64,000 nt of DNA from Streptomyces roseicoloratus (GTDB lineage Bacteria > Actinomycetota > Actinomycetes > Streptomycetales > Streptomycetaceae). Shown here one piece after another: positions 32,930 through 41,141 of this stretch. The notes below the pieces were generated by a model. The model was not told where the DNA came from. It did not search any database and was given only the letters and a program-made list of their open reading frames with translations. The translations under genes and the position numbers were made by a program. The DNA lies in NCBI RefSeq assembly GCF_004117935.1, contig NZ_SDOY01000110.1, positions 1 to 64,000 on the forward strand. Direction: 5' to 3'. Position 1 is the stretch's first letter. Each line of letters starts with the position of its first letter.

Positions 32930-33970
32930 TCAGCTCGCTACGCGTACCGCGAGCGCGTCGCCGATCTCCTCGGTGCTGCGGACCGCGTCGCCGCGCTCGG
33001 TGAGGTCGGCGGCGACGGCCTCCTCGATCCGGGCGGCCTCGGCCTCGTAGCCGAGGTGGCGCAGCAGGAGGGCGACGGAGAGGACGGTGGCCGTCGGGTC
33101 GGCCTTGCCCTGCCCGGCGATGTCCGGCGCGGAGCCGTGGACCGGCTCGAACATCGACGGGAACGCGCCGGTCGGGTTGATGTTGCCCGAGGCGGCGACG
33201 CCGATGCCGCCGGAGACGGCCGCGGCGAGGTCGGTGATGATGTCGCCGAACAGGTTGTCGGTGACGATGACGTCGAAACGGGCCGGGTCGGTGACGAGGA
33301 AGATCGTCGCGGCGTCGACGTGCAGGTAGTCGGTCGTGACCTCGGGGAACTCGGCCGCGACCTTCTGGAAGATGTTCGTCCACAGGTGACCCGCGAAGGT
33401 CAGCACGTTGTTCTTGTGGACCAGCGTCAGCTTCTTGCGGGGGCGGGCCTGGGCGCGGGCGAAGGCGTCCCGGACCACGCGCTCGACACCGAAGGCGGTG
33501 TTGACCGAGACCTCGGTGGCGACCTCGTGCTCGGTGCCCTTGCGGATGGTGCCGCCGTTGCCGGTGTACGGGCCCTCGGTGCCCTCGCGGACGACGACGA
33601 AGTCGATCTCGGGCTGGCCGGCGAGCGGGGTCGCGACGCCGGGGAGCAGCTTCGAGGGGCGCAGGTTGACGTGGTGGTCGAACGCGAAGCGCAGCTTCAG
33701 GAGGAAGCCCCGCTCCAGGACGCCGGACGGGACCGACGGGTCGCCGATCGCGCCGAGCAGGATCGCGTCGTGCTGCTTGAGGGCGTCGAGGTCGGCGTCG
33801 GTGAGGGTCTCACCGGTGGCGTGGTAGCGCCGGGCGCCGAAGTCGTACTCCTTCGTCTCCAGCTTCACGTCCTGGGGAAGGGCGGCCGCGAGGACCTTGA
33901 GGCCCTGGGCCACGACCTCCTGGCCGATGCCGTCGCCGGGAATGACTGCGAGATTGATGCTGTGAGACAT
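32930..33970 (-). CDS. leuB: 3-Isopropylmalate dehydrogenase
   Basis: A 346-residue NAD-dependent oxidative decarboxylase in leucine synthesis. It opens with [13 protein letters not shown], has [16 protein letters not shown] for substrate binding, the catalytic tyrosine/lysine region [14 protein letters not shown] and LVHKNNVL, metal-binding [10 protein letters not shown], and the NAD site [13 protein letters not shown]. The length fits the actinobacterial type. ATG 33970 has no strong ribosome binding site, and a TAGGGT -10-like hexamer lies ~10 bases upstream, so the mRNA may be leaderless. A perfect palindrome sits ~41 bp upstream. Confidence 0.95.
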   Translation of the reverse strand: MSHSINLAVIPGDGIGQEVVAQGLKVLAAALPQDVKLETKEYDFGARRYHATGETLTDADLDALKQHDAILLGAIGDPSVPSGVLERGFLLKLRFAFDHHVNLRPSKLLPGVATPLAGQPEIDFVVVREGTEGPYTGNGGTIRKGTEHEVATEVSVNTAFGVERVVRDAFARAQARPRKKLTLVHKNNVLTFAGHLWTNIFQKVAAEFPEVTTDYLHVDAATIFLVTDPARFDVIVTDNLFGDIITDLAAAVSGGIGVAASGNINPTGAFPSMFEPVHGSAPDIAGQGKADPTATVLSVALLLRHLGYEAEAARIEEAVAADLTERGDAVRSTEEIGDALAVRVAS

Positions 33971-34010
33971 GTCGGCACCCTACTCTTCGTCCCATCGTCT
34001 GACACGCTCC

Positions 34011-34025
34011 GTCCACCATGTGGAC
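34011..34025. promoter_or_regulatory. Palindrome in the leuB promoter
   Basis: GTCCAC-CAT-GTGGAC is a perfect 6-bp inverted repeat 41-55 bp upstream of the leuB start, overlapping the expected -35 region. It is a candidate site for the IclR-type leucine regulator (NdgR/LtbR type) of actinobacteria; the regulator assignment is inference. Confidence 0.55.
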
Positions 34026-34102
34026 GAACGGACGGCCGCGCGACGGAGCGGTGGCGGCGCCCGCGCGGGCGGGCACCCGGCCGACGCCCGCCGAGGGCCG
34101 GG

Positions 34103-34234
34103 TCAGTGACCGGTCGAGCCGCCGTTGTCGCGGCGGTCGAGGGCGCGCTGGAGGGCGGCGGCGGCGTTCTTGCGGGCCTCGTCGGCCGAGTGGGCGGCGG
34201 CGTGGCGGACGCGGCGGGTGGTCTGAGCGGCCAT
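34103..34234 (-). CDS. Small conserved basic protein
   Basis: A 43-residue, Ala/Arg-rich protein (starts MAAQTTRRVRHAAAH and contains DEARKNAAAALQRALDRRD, one predicted helix). The start ATG 34234 has GAGGAG ten bases upstream. A longer frame to 34288 lacks such a site. Small proteins of this kind recur beside leuB in streptomycetes as far as I recall. No function can be given. Confidence 0.55.
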   Translation of the reverse strand: MAAQTTRRVRHAAAHSADEARKNAAAALQRALDRRDNGGSTGH

Positions 34235-34468
34235 GGGGGATCGACTCCTCGAGATCCGTGCTCCGGACGTGCGGGTGCGGAGCGGCATGGTGATCGAAGG
34301 CGCCGGAAGGGGGCGGGGAGCGCCGCCGCAGGGGTTGCCTGCCTGGGGGCGTCGCGCTCGCGTCCGCCTGCGCTCGATGGAGCGGGACGTTCGGCTCCTA
34401 CAAAGCTAGGCGAGAACCCCGCATCTGTCTCCACAATTACTCGGACTTCCTACTATCTGAGACGGCGA

Positions 34469-35389
34469 TCAGTCCGCCCGGCCGCGCAGCTCGCGGATCA
34501 GCGCCCGGACGGCGAGGGATTTCGCCAGCTCAGGGGTGGTGACATAGCCGACCGAGCGGGTCGGGCGGTCCGGTCCGAGATCGGTGATCTCCACCGAGGA
34601 CGGTGCTCCGGTCAGGGACAGTTCCGGCATCACGGCCATGCCGAAACCACTGCTCACCATCGAGAGCACCGCTCCGTCGTCCTCGGCCTCCACCGTGGCG
34701 GCCGGCAGCCACTCCTGGGCGGCCCACCACTCCCGGGTGTACGAGCTGCAGTTCTCCACCCAGTCGACCAGGGGCAGCGAGCGCGGCGCCGGATGCCCGG
34801 CCGGGTGGACCAGCGCGTACCCCTCCTCAAGGAGGACGCCGCCGACCAGTCCGGGCGGCACGGGCGAGGTGGTGCCGATGGTCGCGATGCCGAGGTCAGC
34901 CCGCCCGTCGAGGACCTCGCCCGCCGTGCCGCGTCCCACCTCCCGGACGATCCGTACCTCGGGCGCGAGCTCCGGATGACGGGCCGTCAGGCGCCCCAGG
35001 GCGCCCGGCAGCAGATGCAGGGCCGCGCTGCGGAAGGCCGCGATCCGCAGCGGCCCGGCGACGACCCCGCTCCCGCCGCCCTCGCCCCCACCGGTGGCGG
35101 CGCCCCGCACCTCCGCCGCCATCACGTCCAGCAGCCGCAGCACCCTCCGGGCGTACGCGAGCGCCCGCTCGCCGGCCGCCGTCGGCACGGCCCCGGTGCG
35201 GCCCCGCACGAAGAGGACGGCACCCAGCCTGCGTTCGCTCGCGCGGACGGAGTGGGACACGGCGGACTGCGTCATGCCGAGCGCGGCCGCGGCGGCGGAG
35301 AAGCCGCCCTCGCGTCCCACGGCGAGCAGCACACGCAGTTCACGCGGCGCCGGGTACGAGCGTTCGGGGTCGGTCATCTCGGCTCTCAC
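34469..35389 (-). CDS. LysR-family transcriptional regulator
   Basis: A 306-residue LysR regulator. The winged helix-turn-helix covers ~12-70 (LRVLLAVGREGGFSAAAAALGMTQSAVSHSVRASERRLG, split over helices) and the effector domain ~95-295, with the expected two alpha/beta lobes. GTG 35389 is taken as start; ATG 35377 is equally possible and has GAGGTGAG upstream. It is transcribed divergently from the oxidoreductase gene at 35480, the usual arrangement for a LysR protein controlling its neighbour. GGCC-AGT-GGCC in the shared promoter region (35419-35429) is a possible part of its site. Confidence 0.9.
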   Translation of the reverse strand: MRAEMTDPERSYPAPRELRVLLAVGREGGFSAAAAALGMTQSAVSHSVRASERRLGAVLFVRGRTGAVPTAAGERALAYARRVLRLLDVMAAEVRGAATGGGEGGGSGVVAGPLRIAAFRSAALHLLPGALGRLTARHPELAPEVRIVREVGRGTAGEVLDGRADLGIATIGTTSPVPPGLVGGVLLEEGYALVHPAGHPAPRSLPLVDWVENCSSYTREWWAAQEWLPAATVEAEDDGAVLSMVSSGFGMAVMPELSLTGAPSSVEITDLGPDRPTRSVGYVTTPELAKSLAVRALIRELRGRAD

Positions 35390-35479
35390 CTCGGACTATG
35401 AGCAGGATCGATGGATCGGCCAGTGGCCATCGACGCACCCTACTGCCCGGCCGCCGGATTCCTTCCTACGGTCTGCGAC

Positions 35480-37192
35480 ATGACCAACGAGACCATGATC
35501 ACCGTCCAGCAGACCGCCCGACCCGACGGCTTCCCCACTCCGGGCCTGTTCGCCTTCGTCGAGTCCCCGGTGCCCGCGCCCGAGCCGGGCACGGCCCTGG
35601 TCGAGAACCTGCTCTGGTCCGTGGACCCGTACCACCGCGAGGCCATGGACAGCGACGACCTGTGGACCCTGAACGCGCCCATGGAAGGCCGCACCCTCGG
35701 CCGGGTGCTCGACTCCCGGGACCCGGCGCTGCGCCCCGGCGACCTCGTGCTGCACCGCGAGGGCTGGCGGACCCACGCGCTGGTCACCCGGTCCGCGGTC
35801 CGTCCGGTGCCGGACCTCGGCCCCGGCGTCCCGCTGGCCGCGCACCTCAGCCTGCTCGGCGGCACGGGCCTCTCCGCCTACGTGGGCCTGACCCGGGTCG
35901 CCCGGCTGCAGCCCGGCGAGGACCTGTTCGTCTCGGCGGCGGCCGGCGGGGTCGGCACGGCGGCCGGACGCTTCGCGCGGCTGCTCGGCGCCGGGCGGCT
36001 CGTCGGCAGCGCGGGCTCGGCGCGGAAGGTCGCCTACCTCACCGAGCGGCTCGGCTTCGACGCCGCGTTCGACCACCACGACGGGCCGGTCACCGAACTC
36101 CTCGCGAAGGCCGCCCCGGACGGCCTCGACGTGGTCCTGGACGGTGTGGGCGGTGACCACCTGGAGGCCTCGATCGCCGCCCTGCGCGAGCACGGCCGGA
36201 TCGCCTGGGTCGGCGCGGTCGCCCAGTACCACTCCCTGTCCGCTCCCCCGCCGGCCCCGCGCAACCTCTTCGACCTGGTGGAGAAGAGCATCCGCCTGGA
36301 GGGCTTCCTGGTGAGCAACCACCGGGACGCCCAGGAGGAGCTCCACGACTTCGCCGTGCCCCACCTCCGGTCCGGTCGCCTGGAGCTCGACACGACGGTG
36401 GTCGAGGGCTTCGAGAACATCGTGACGGCGTCCCTGGGCATGCTGCGCGGCGAGAACACCGGAAAGATGCTGGTCGCCAGGGAAGGGCTGGACGCTCAGG
36501 CCGGTCTTCCGGATCCTGGCCCGGGCAGGCCCCGGGCGGTTCCTCTCGGATCGCCGCCCCCAGGGTGGCCCGGGGCCCCGAGGACCGGCGGCGCCTCGCG
36601 TCGGCCCGACGCCGCCCGGGTCGCCTCACATCACGTCGCCGTCCCGCCAGTCGAAGACGAGCGGGGCGCCGTGGTCCGGGAGCGGGTGGCCGGCGGCCGG
36701 GCGGACGTACGTGGAGTCCTCCTCATCGGGAAGCGGCACGATCCCGTCCGGGCCCAGCGCCTCGAGCGGGCCTCCCCAGAGCCGCCAGCCACGGCCCCGG
36801 TAGAGCGCCGCGCCGGCGGCCGACGCCGAGAGCGCCCCGAAGAGGTACGCGCCGTCGATCACCCGCTCCAGCTCCCCCATCACCGCGCCCCCGAGTCCGC
36901 GCCGCCGCACGTCCGCGCGGACGGCGACGCCCTCCACGTACCCGACGCGGTACGAGCGTCCCCGGTGCAGCGCGCGCCGCTGGGCGACGGCCCCGTGCGC
37001 GGCGAGGCCGCGCTCGTCCTCGATCCAGGCGTGGACGCCGCCGAGGGTGTGGTCCCAGTCGTCGTCCGAGAAGTCGCCCTCGAAGGCGAGGTCGAGCAGC
37101 TCCCGGACGGCGCGGAGCCGGACGGTACCGAGTTCGTGGGTGGGTGCGGTCCAGATCGTCACGCGCCCAGTCTCACACCGCGGACCCTCTAA
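35480..37192 (+). CDS. Zinc-less medium-chain NADP-dependent oxidoreductase with run-on C-terminus
   Basis: Residues 1-~335 form a complete MDR-family oxidoreductase of the leukotriene B4 dehydrogenase/quinone-reductase type: LLWSVDPYHREAM, cofactor motif AAAGGVGTAAGRFARLLG near 155, DVVLDGVGGDHLEASIAAL near 215 and an ending ENTGKMLVARE. Such proteins reduce alkenals or enones with NADPH. A stop is expected near 36485, but none exists; the frame stays open to TAA 37192, adding ~235 residues encoded opposite the AAC(2')-like gene. No TGA, TAG or TAA occurs in any plus frame for at least 170 bases after 36481. The tail has no recognisable domain and is probably non-functional. ATG 35480 is the family-typical start. 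Confidence 0.75.
   Translation: MTNETMITVQQTARPDGFPTPGLFAFVESPVPAPEPGTALVENLLWSVDPYHREAMDSDDLWTLNAPMEGRTLGRVLDSRDPALRPGDLVLHREGWRTHALVTRSAVRPVPDLGPGVPLAAHLSLLGGTGLSAYVGLTRVARLQPGEDLFVSAAAGGVGTAAGRFARLLGAGRLVGSAGSARKVAYLTERLGFDAAFDHHDGPVTELLAKAAPDGLDVVLDGVGGDHLEASIAALREHGRIAWVGAVAQYHSLSAPPPAPRNLFDLVEKSIRLEGFLVSNHRDAQEELHDFAVPHLRSGRLELDTTVVEGFENIVTASLGMLRGENTGKMLVAREGLDAQAGLPDPGPGRPRAVPLGSPPPGWPGAPRTGGASRRPDAARVASHHVAVPPVEDERGAVVRERVAGGRADVRGVLLIGKRHDPVRAQRLERASPEPPATAPVERRAGGRRRERPEEVRAVDHPLQLPHHRAPESAPPHVRADGDALHVPDAVRASPVQRAPLGDGPVRGEAALVLDPGVDAAEGVVPVVVREVALEGEVEQLPDGAEPDGTEFVGGCGPDRHAPSLTPRTL
36626..37162 (-). CDS. GNAT acetyltransferase resembling aminoglycoside 2'-N-acetyltransferase
   Basis: A 178-residue GNAT protein. 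It follows AAC(2')-I enzymes closely along its whole length: AFEGDFSDDDWDHTLGGVHA near residue 30, the AcCoA-binding core YVEGVAVRADVRRRGLGGA near 75-95, GAYLFGALSASAAGAALYRGRGW near 105-125, and an ending FDWRDGDVM. The mycobacterial AAC(2')-Ic ends in a tryptophan that touches the drug, as I recall; here the last residue is Met. The natural substrate may be a cell component rather than a drug. It lies wholly inside the antisense run-on frame of the oxidoreductase gene, and is divergent from the hydrolase gene. Confidence 0.85.
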   Translation of the reverse strand: MTIWTAPTHELGTVRLRAVRELLDLAFEGDFSDDDWDHTLGGVHAWIEDERGLAAHGAVAQRRALHRGRSYRVGYVEGVAVRADVRRRGLGGAVMGELERVIDGAYLFGALSASAAGAALYRGRGWRLWGGPLEALGPDGIVPLPDEEDSTYVRPAAGHPLPDHGAPLVFDWRDGDVM

Positions 37193-37219
37193 CCATCAAA
37201 AATTTCTTGACAGGTTAGA
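37188..37219. promoter_or_regulatory. Inverted repeat in the divergent AAC(2')-like/hydrolase promoter
   Basis: TCTAACC and GGTTAGA form a perfect 7-bp inverted repeat with an 18-bp AT-rich spacer that includes TTGACA (37207-37212). This is a rare AT-rich island in the window. It is likely an operator/promoter serving the hydrolase gene (start 37278), the acetyltransferase (start 37162), or both. Confidence 0.6.
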
Positions 37220-37277
37220 CACGGGGACGCTTGACTCTCCTCGTAACCGCTCGTCAGTACGTAAGGGGTTAGAGGTC

Positions 37278-38165
37278 ATGTCCGTGCTCCCGGTCCGCCA
37301 CCGCTTCGTCACCGTCCGCGGCCACGCGATCCACTACCGCGAGGCGGGTCCCGCCGACGCGCCCGCCCTGCTTCTGCTGCACGGCTTCCCGACCAGCTCG
37401 CGCATGTTCCGTGACCTGATGCCCCGGCTCGCCGACCGGTACCGCCTGATCGCGCCCGACCACCTCGGCTTCGGCCACAGCGACGCCCCCGACGCCGACG
37501 CCTTCGACTACACCTTCGCCGCCCTGGCCGCGCTCACCGAGGAGTTCACCGAGGCCCTGGGCCTCGACCGGTTCGCCCTCTACATCCAGGACTACGGCGC
37601 CCCCATCGGCCTGCGCCTCGCCCTCTCCCGCCCCGAGCGGATCACCGCGATCATCAGCCAGAACGGCAACGCCTACGAGGAAGGGCTCGGCGCGGAGGCC
37701 TGGGCCCCCGTCCTCGCCCTGATCGCCGAGCGGACGCCCGAGACCGAGGAGGCCGTCCGCGCCGTCCGCTCCCTCGACGGCATCCACTGGCAGTACGAGA
37801 CCGGCGTCCCCGACGCGTACCGCGAGCTGCTCGACCCCGACGCCTGGCACCACGACGCCGCGATGATGGCCCGCCCGGGCCAGGACGAGATCCAGACCCG
37901 TCTGATCGCCGACTACGGCTCCAACATCGCCCTGTACCCGGCCTTCCAGGAGTACTTCCGCGATTCCCGGGTCCCGCTGCTCGCCGCCTGGGGCGAGGGC
38001 GACCAGGTCTTCGTCCCGGCCGGCGCCGAGGCCTTCCGTCGCGACCTGCCGGACGCCGAGGTCCACCTCCTGCCCACGGGCCACTTCGCCCTGGAGACCC
38101 ATGCCCCGCGGATCGCCTCGCTGATCGACGACTTCCTCACCCGGCACGTCGTCACGAGCGCGTGA
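37278..38165 (+). CDS. Alpha/beta hydrolase, haloalkane-dehalogenase/epoxide-hydrolase-like
   Basis: A 295-residue alpha/beta hydrolase. The oxyanion motif is LLHGFPTSSRMF near residue 34. The nucleophile elbow reads YIQDYGAPIG near residue 105, so the nucleophile is aspartate, as in haloalkane dehalogenases and epoxide hydrolases. The acid is probably in AAWGEGDQVF near 240 and the catalytic histidine in LPTGHFALETH near 270. ATG 37278 has AGAGG close upstream; an open frame from 37047 overlaps the acetyltransferase and is rejected. Substrate unknown. A promoter-like TTGACA and inverted repeat lie ~60-90 bp upstream. Confidence 0.88.
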   Translation: MSVLPVRHRFVTVRGHAIHYREAGPADAPALLLLHGFPTSSRMFRDLMPRLADRYRLIAPDHLGFGHSDAPDADAFDYTFAALAALTEEFTEALGLDRFALYIQDYGAPIGLRLALSRPERITAIISQNGNAYEEGLGAEAWAPVLALIAERTPETEEAVRAVRSLDGIHWQYETGVPDAYRELLDPDAWHHDAAMMARPGQDEIQTRLIADYGSNIALYPAFQEYFRDSRVPLLAAWGEGDQVFVPAGAEAFRRDLPDAEVHLLPTGHFALETHAPRIASLIDDFLTRHVVTSA

Positions 38166-38217
38166 GTCCGCGCGAGCACGGCGGGCCGGACACCGGGTCA
38201 CGCCCCCGGACATGAGA

Positions 38218-38259
38218 ACCGCCCCCGTCCTCGGTTGGGGGACCGAGGAGAGGGGCGGT
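38218..38259. terminator. Hairpin between hydrolase and pruA
   Basis: ACCGCCCCCGTCCTCGGT pairs with ACCGAGGAGAGGGGCGGT (two mismatches) around a TGGGGG loop between convergent genes. It is a likely bidirectional terminator. Confidence 0.7.
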
Positions 38260-38299
38260 GATCAGGGCCGCCTCCGGTGCGGGAGGCGGGGCGGAGGCG

Positions 38300-39931
38300 T
38301 CAGCCCATGTGCGGGTAGCCGTACTCCGTCGGCGGGACCAGCGTCTCCTTGATGGCGCGGGTCAGCGTCCAGCGCATCAGGTTCTGCGGGGCGCCCGCCT
38401 TGTCGTTCGTGCCCGAGGCGCGGCCGCCGCCGAAGGGCTGCTGGCCGACGACGGCGCCGGTCGACTTGTCGTTGATGTAGAAGTTGCCGGCCGCGAAGCG
38501 CAGCTTCTCCATGGTGTACGCGGCGGCGGCGCGGTCGTTCGCGATGACCGAGCCGGTGAGGGCGTAGTCCGAGACCGACTCCATCTGGGTCAGCATCTCG
38601 TCGTACTTCTCGTCCTCGTAGACGTGCACGGCGAGGATCGGGCCGAAGTACTCGGTCGTGAAGACCTCGTTCTCCGGGTCGGTGCACTCGATGACCGTCG
38701 GGCGGACGAACCAGCCCTCGGAGTCGTCGTACGTGCCGCCGGCGACGATCGTGCAGCTCGGGTCGTTCTTCGCGCGGTCGATGGCGGCCTTGTTCTTCGC
38801 GAAGGCACGCTCGTCGATGACGGCGCCGATGAAGTTCGACAGATCGGTGACGTCGCCCATCTTGATGCCGTCGACCTCGGCCGCGAACTCCTCCTTGAAG
38901 CCGTCGTTCCAGAGGGAGGCCGGGATGTACGCGCGCGAGGACGCGGAGCACTTCTGGCCCTGGAACTCGAAGGAGCCGCGGGTCAGCGCGGTCTTCAGGA
39001 TGGCGCGGTCGGCGCTCGGGTGGGCGACGACGAAGTCCTTGCCGCCGGTCTCGCCGACGATCCGCGGGTAGGAGCGGTACTTCTCGATGTTGGTGCCGAC
39101 CGTCTTCCACAGGTGCTGGAAGGTCCTGGTCGAACCGGTGAAGTGGATGCCGGCCAGGTCGGGGTGGTTCAGGGCCACCTCGGAGACGGCGATGCCGTCG
39201 CCGGTCACCAGGTTGATGACGCCCTTCGGCAGACCGGCCTCCTCCAGGAGCTCCATGAGGAGCACGGCGGAGTGGGTCTGGGTCGGGGACGGCTTCCAGA
39301 CCACCACGTTGCCCATGAGGGCGGGGGCGGTGGGCAGGTTGCCCGCGATGGCCGTGAAGTTGAAGGGCGTGATCGCGTAGACGAAGCCCTCGAGCGGGCG
39401 GTGGTCGAGGCGGTTCCAGACGCCGGGCGAGTTCGCCGACGGCTGCTCGGCCAGGATCTGGCGGGCGTACGCCACGTTGAAGCGCCAGAAGTCGACGAGC
39501 TCGCACGGGGTGTCGATCTCGGCCTGCTGGGCGGTCTTCGACTGGCCGAGCATGGTGGAGGCGGCCAGCGTCTCGCGCCACGGGCCGGCCAGCAGCTCGG
39601 CGGCGCGCAGGATGATCGCCGCGCGGTCGTCGAAGGACATCGCGCGCCAGGCCGGGGCGGCGGCCAGGGCGGCGTCGACGGCGTCCTGGGCGTCCTGCCG
39701 GGTGGCACCGCGGAAGGTGCCGATGACGGCCTTGTGGTTGTGCGGCTGGACGACCTTGAACTCCTCGCCGCCGCCCATGCGCTTGACGCCGCCGATGGTC
39801 ATCGGCAGCTCGCGGGGGTTGTCGGCCAGCTCCTTGAGCTTGGCCTCCAGACGGGTGCGCTCGGGCGAGCCGGGGGCGTAGCCGTGCACCGGCTCGTTGA
39901 CCGGAGTGGGGACCTGGGTCACAGCGTCCAT
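38300..39931 (-). CDS. pruA: L-glutamate gamma-semialdehyde (P5C) dehydrogenase
   Basis: A 543-residue aldehyde dehydrogenase oxidising P5C/glutamate semialdehyde to glutamate, the second step of proline breakdown. The family-specific features are present: ITPFNFTAIAGNL for the cofactor, FTGSTRTFQHLW, RIVGETGGKDFV (catalytic glutamate) near 305 and FEFQGQKCSASSRAY (catalytic cysteine) near 340, then the end block GQQPFGGGRASGTNDKAG. ATG 39931 has AAGGAG upstream. It is 32 nt downstream of the PRODH gene, with which it forms an operon. Confidence 0.96.
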   Translation of the reverse strand: MDAVTQVPTPVNEPVHGYAPGSPERTRLEAKLKELADNPRELPMTIGGVKRMGGGEEFKVVQPHNHKAVIGTFRGATRQDAQDAVDAALAAAPAWRAMSFDDRAAIILRAAELLAGPWRETLAASTMLGQSKTAQQAEIDTPCELVDFWRFNVAYARQILAEQPSANSPGVWNRLDHRPLEGFVYAITPFNFTAIAGNLPTAPALMGNVVVWKPSPTQTHSAVLLMELLEEAGLPKGVINLVTGDGIAVSEVALNHPDLAGIHFTGSTRTFQHLWKTVGTNIEKYRSYPRIVGETGGKDFVVAHPSADRAILKTALTRGSFEFQGQKCSASSRAYIPASLWNDGFKEEFAAEVDGIKMGDVTDLSNFIGAVIDERAFAKNKAAIDRAKNDPSCTIVAGGTYDDSEGWFVRPTVIECTDPENEVFTTEYFGPILAVHVYEDEKYDEMLTQMESVSDYALTGSVIANDRAAAAYTMEKLRFAAGNFYINDKSTGAVVGQQPFGGGRASGTNDKAGAPQNLMRWTLTRAIKETLVPPTEYGYPHMG

Positions 39932-39963
39932 GGTTCGCGGAACTCCTTCTGAGGGGTGTGGGC

Positions 39964-40947
39964 TCAGCCCTTGGTGAGGATCGAGCGGACGAAGAAGAGG
40001 AGGTTGGCCGGCTTCTCCGCCAGGCGGCGCATGAAGTATCCGTACCAGTCGGTGCCGTAGGCCGTGTAGACGCGCATCCGGTGGCCCTCGGCCGCGAGCC
40101 GGTTCTGCTCCTCGGTGCGGATGCCGTAGAGCATCTGGAACTCGTACTCGTCCGGCTTGCGCCCGGCGCGGCGGGCCAGCTCCTGGCCGACGGCGATCAG
40201 CCGCGGGTCGTGGGAGCCGATCATCGGGTAGCCCTCGCCCTCCATGAGGATCTTCATGATCCGCACGTAGGCCTTGTCGATCTCGGCCTTGTCCTGGAGG
40301 GCGACGGACGCGGGCTCCTTGTAGGCGCCCTTCACGATCCGCACGCGCGAGCCGGCGGCGGCCAGACGGCGGGCGTCCTCCTCGGTGCGGAAGAGGTACG
40401 CCTGGATGACGCAGCCGGTCTGCGGGAAGTCCTTCCGCAGCTCCTCGTGGATGGCGAACATCGAGTCGAGGGTGGTGTGGTCCTCGGCGTCGAGGGTGAC
40501 CGTGGTGCCGATCTCGGCGGCGGCCGCGACGACCGGGCGCACGTTGGCGAGGGCCAGCTCGTGGCCGCCCGCCCGTCGCCCGCCGACGCCCTCGGCGGAG
40601 AGCCCTCCGGACCCGCCCCCTTCGACGTCCAGCGACTGGCCGAACATCGACAGCTTCACGGACATCTCGGCGCGCTCGCCGAGGCCCAGCTCCTTGAGGC
40701 GGCCGATCAGCTCCAGGTACGCGTCACGGGCGGCGTGGGACTGCTCGACGGTGGTGATGTCCTCGCCGACGACGTCGAGGGTGACCTCCAGGCCGCGGGC
40801 GGCCAGGTCCTGGACGATCGGGACGACGTCGTTCACCGTCTCGCCGGCGATGAAACGCGCCACGACCTGCTTGGTCCCGGGCGCGGCCGACACGAAACGG
40901 CGCATCTTGTCGCTGCGCGACGCGGCGAGGATCACGGGACCCAGCAC
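39964..40947 (-). CDS. Proline dehydrogenase (monofunctional)
   Basis: A 327-residue FAD enzyme oxidising proline to P5C, the first catabolic step. TIM-barrel blocks are visible: LDVVGEDITTVEQS, SVKLSMFGQSLD, TVTLDAEDHTTLD, VIQAYLFRTEED, RVRIVKGAYKEP and FQMLYGIRTEEQNRLA near the end. GTG 40947 is chosen, with CTGGAGG seven bases upstream. After SLDVE there is a Gly-rich insert of ~20 residues (GGGSGGLSAEGVGGRRAGG), which I do not expect in the family. The product is handed to PruA, encoded next. Confidence 0.94.
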   Translation of the reverse strand: MLGPVILAASRSDKMRRFVSAAPGTKQVVARFIAGETVNDVVPIVQDLAARGLEVTLDVVGEDITTVEQSHAARDAYLELIGRLKELGLGERAEMSVKLSMFGQSLDVEGGGSGGLSAEGVGGRRAGGHELALANVRPVVAAAAEIGTTVTLDAEDHTTLDSMFAIHEELRKDFPQTGCVIQAYLFRTEEDARRLAAAGSRVRIVKGAYKEPASVALQDKAEIDKAYVRIMKILMEGEGYPMIGSHDPRLIAVGQELARRAGRKPDEYEFQMLYGIRTEEQNRLAAEGHRMRVYTAYGTDWYGYFMRRLAEKPANLLFFVRSILTKG

Positions 40948-41093
40948 GGGGACCTCCAGAGGGCAGGGTGACGAAAGGCGCCGTACCCGATCTTTCGGTA
41001 CGAAACGGGAACAGCACGGATAACCACCGTGAAACCTAAGGATCGCTCCGATCGTCCGCCATCTACAGCTGTCACGCATCCGTGGCCCCGCTC

Positions 41094-41109
41094 TCAGACA
41101 TATGTCTGA
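41094..41109. promoter_or_regulatory. Perfect palindrome between PRODH and PucR genes
   Basis: TCAGACATATGTCTGA is a perfect 16-bp palindrome, 33 bp before the regulator start and 147 bp before the PRODH start. It is a likely binding site for the adjacent PucR-type regulator, possibly also autoregulatory. Confidence 0.7.
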
Positions 41110-41141
41110 AGCACGGGCGGCATCGGTGCGAGAATGGCGCC

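Noticed and set aside
29916..33050. A 1044-codon plus-strand frame across the permease, ilvE and part of leuB.
   Set aside because: It runs in the wrong frame of the permease and antisense to ilvE and leuB; composition is Arg/Gly/Pro-rich shadow sequence.
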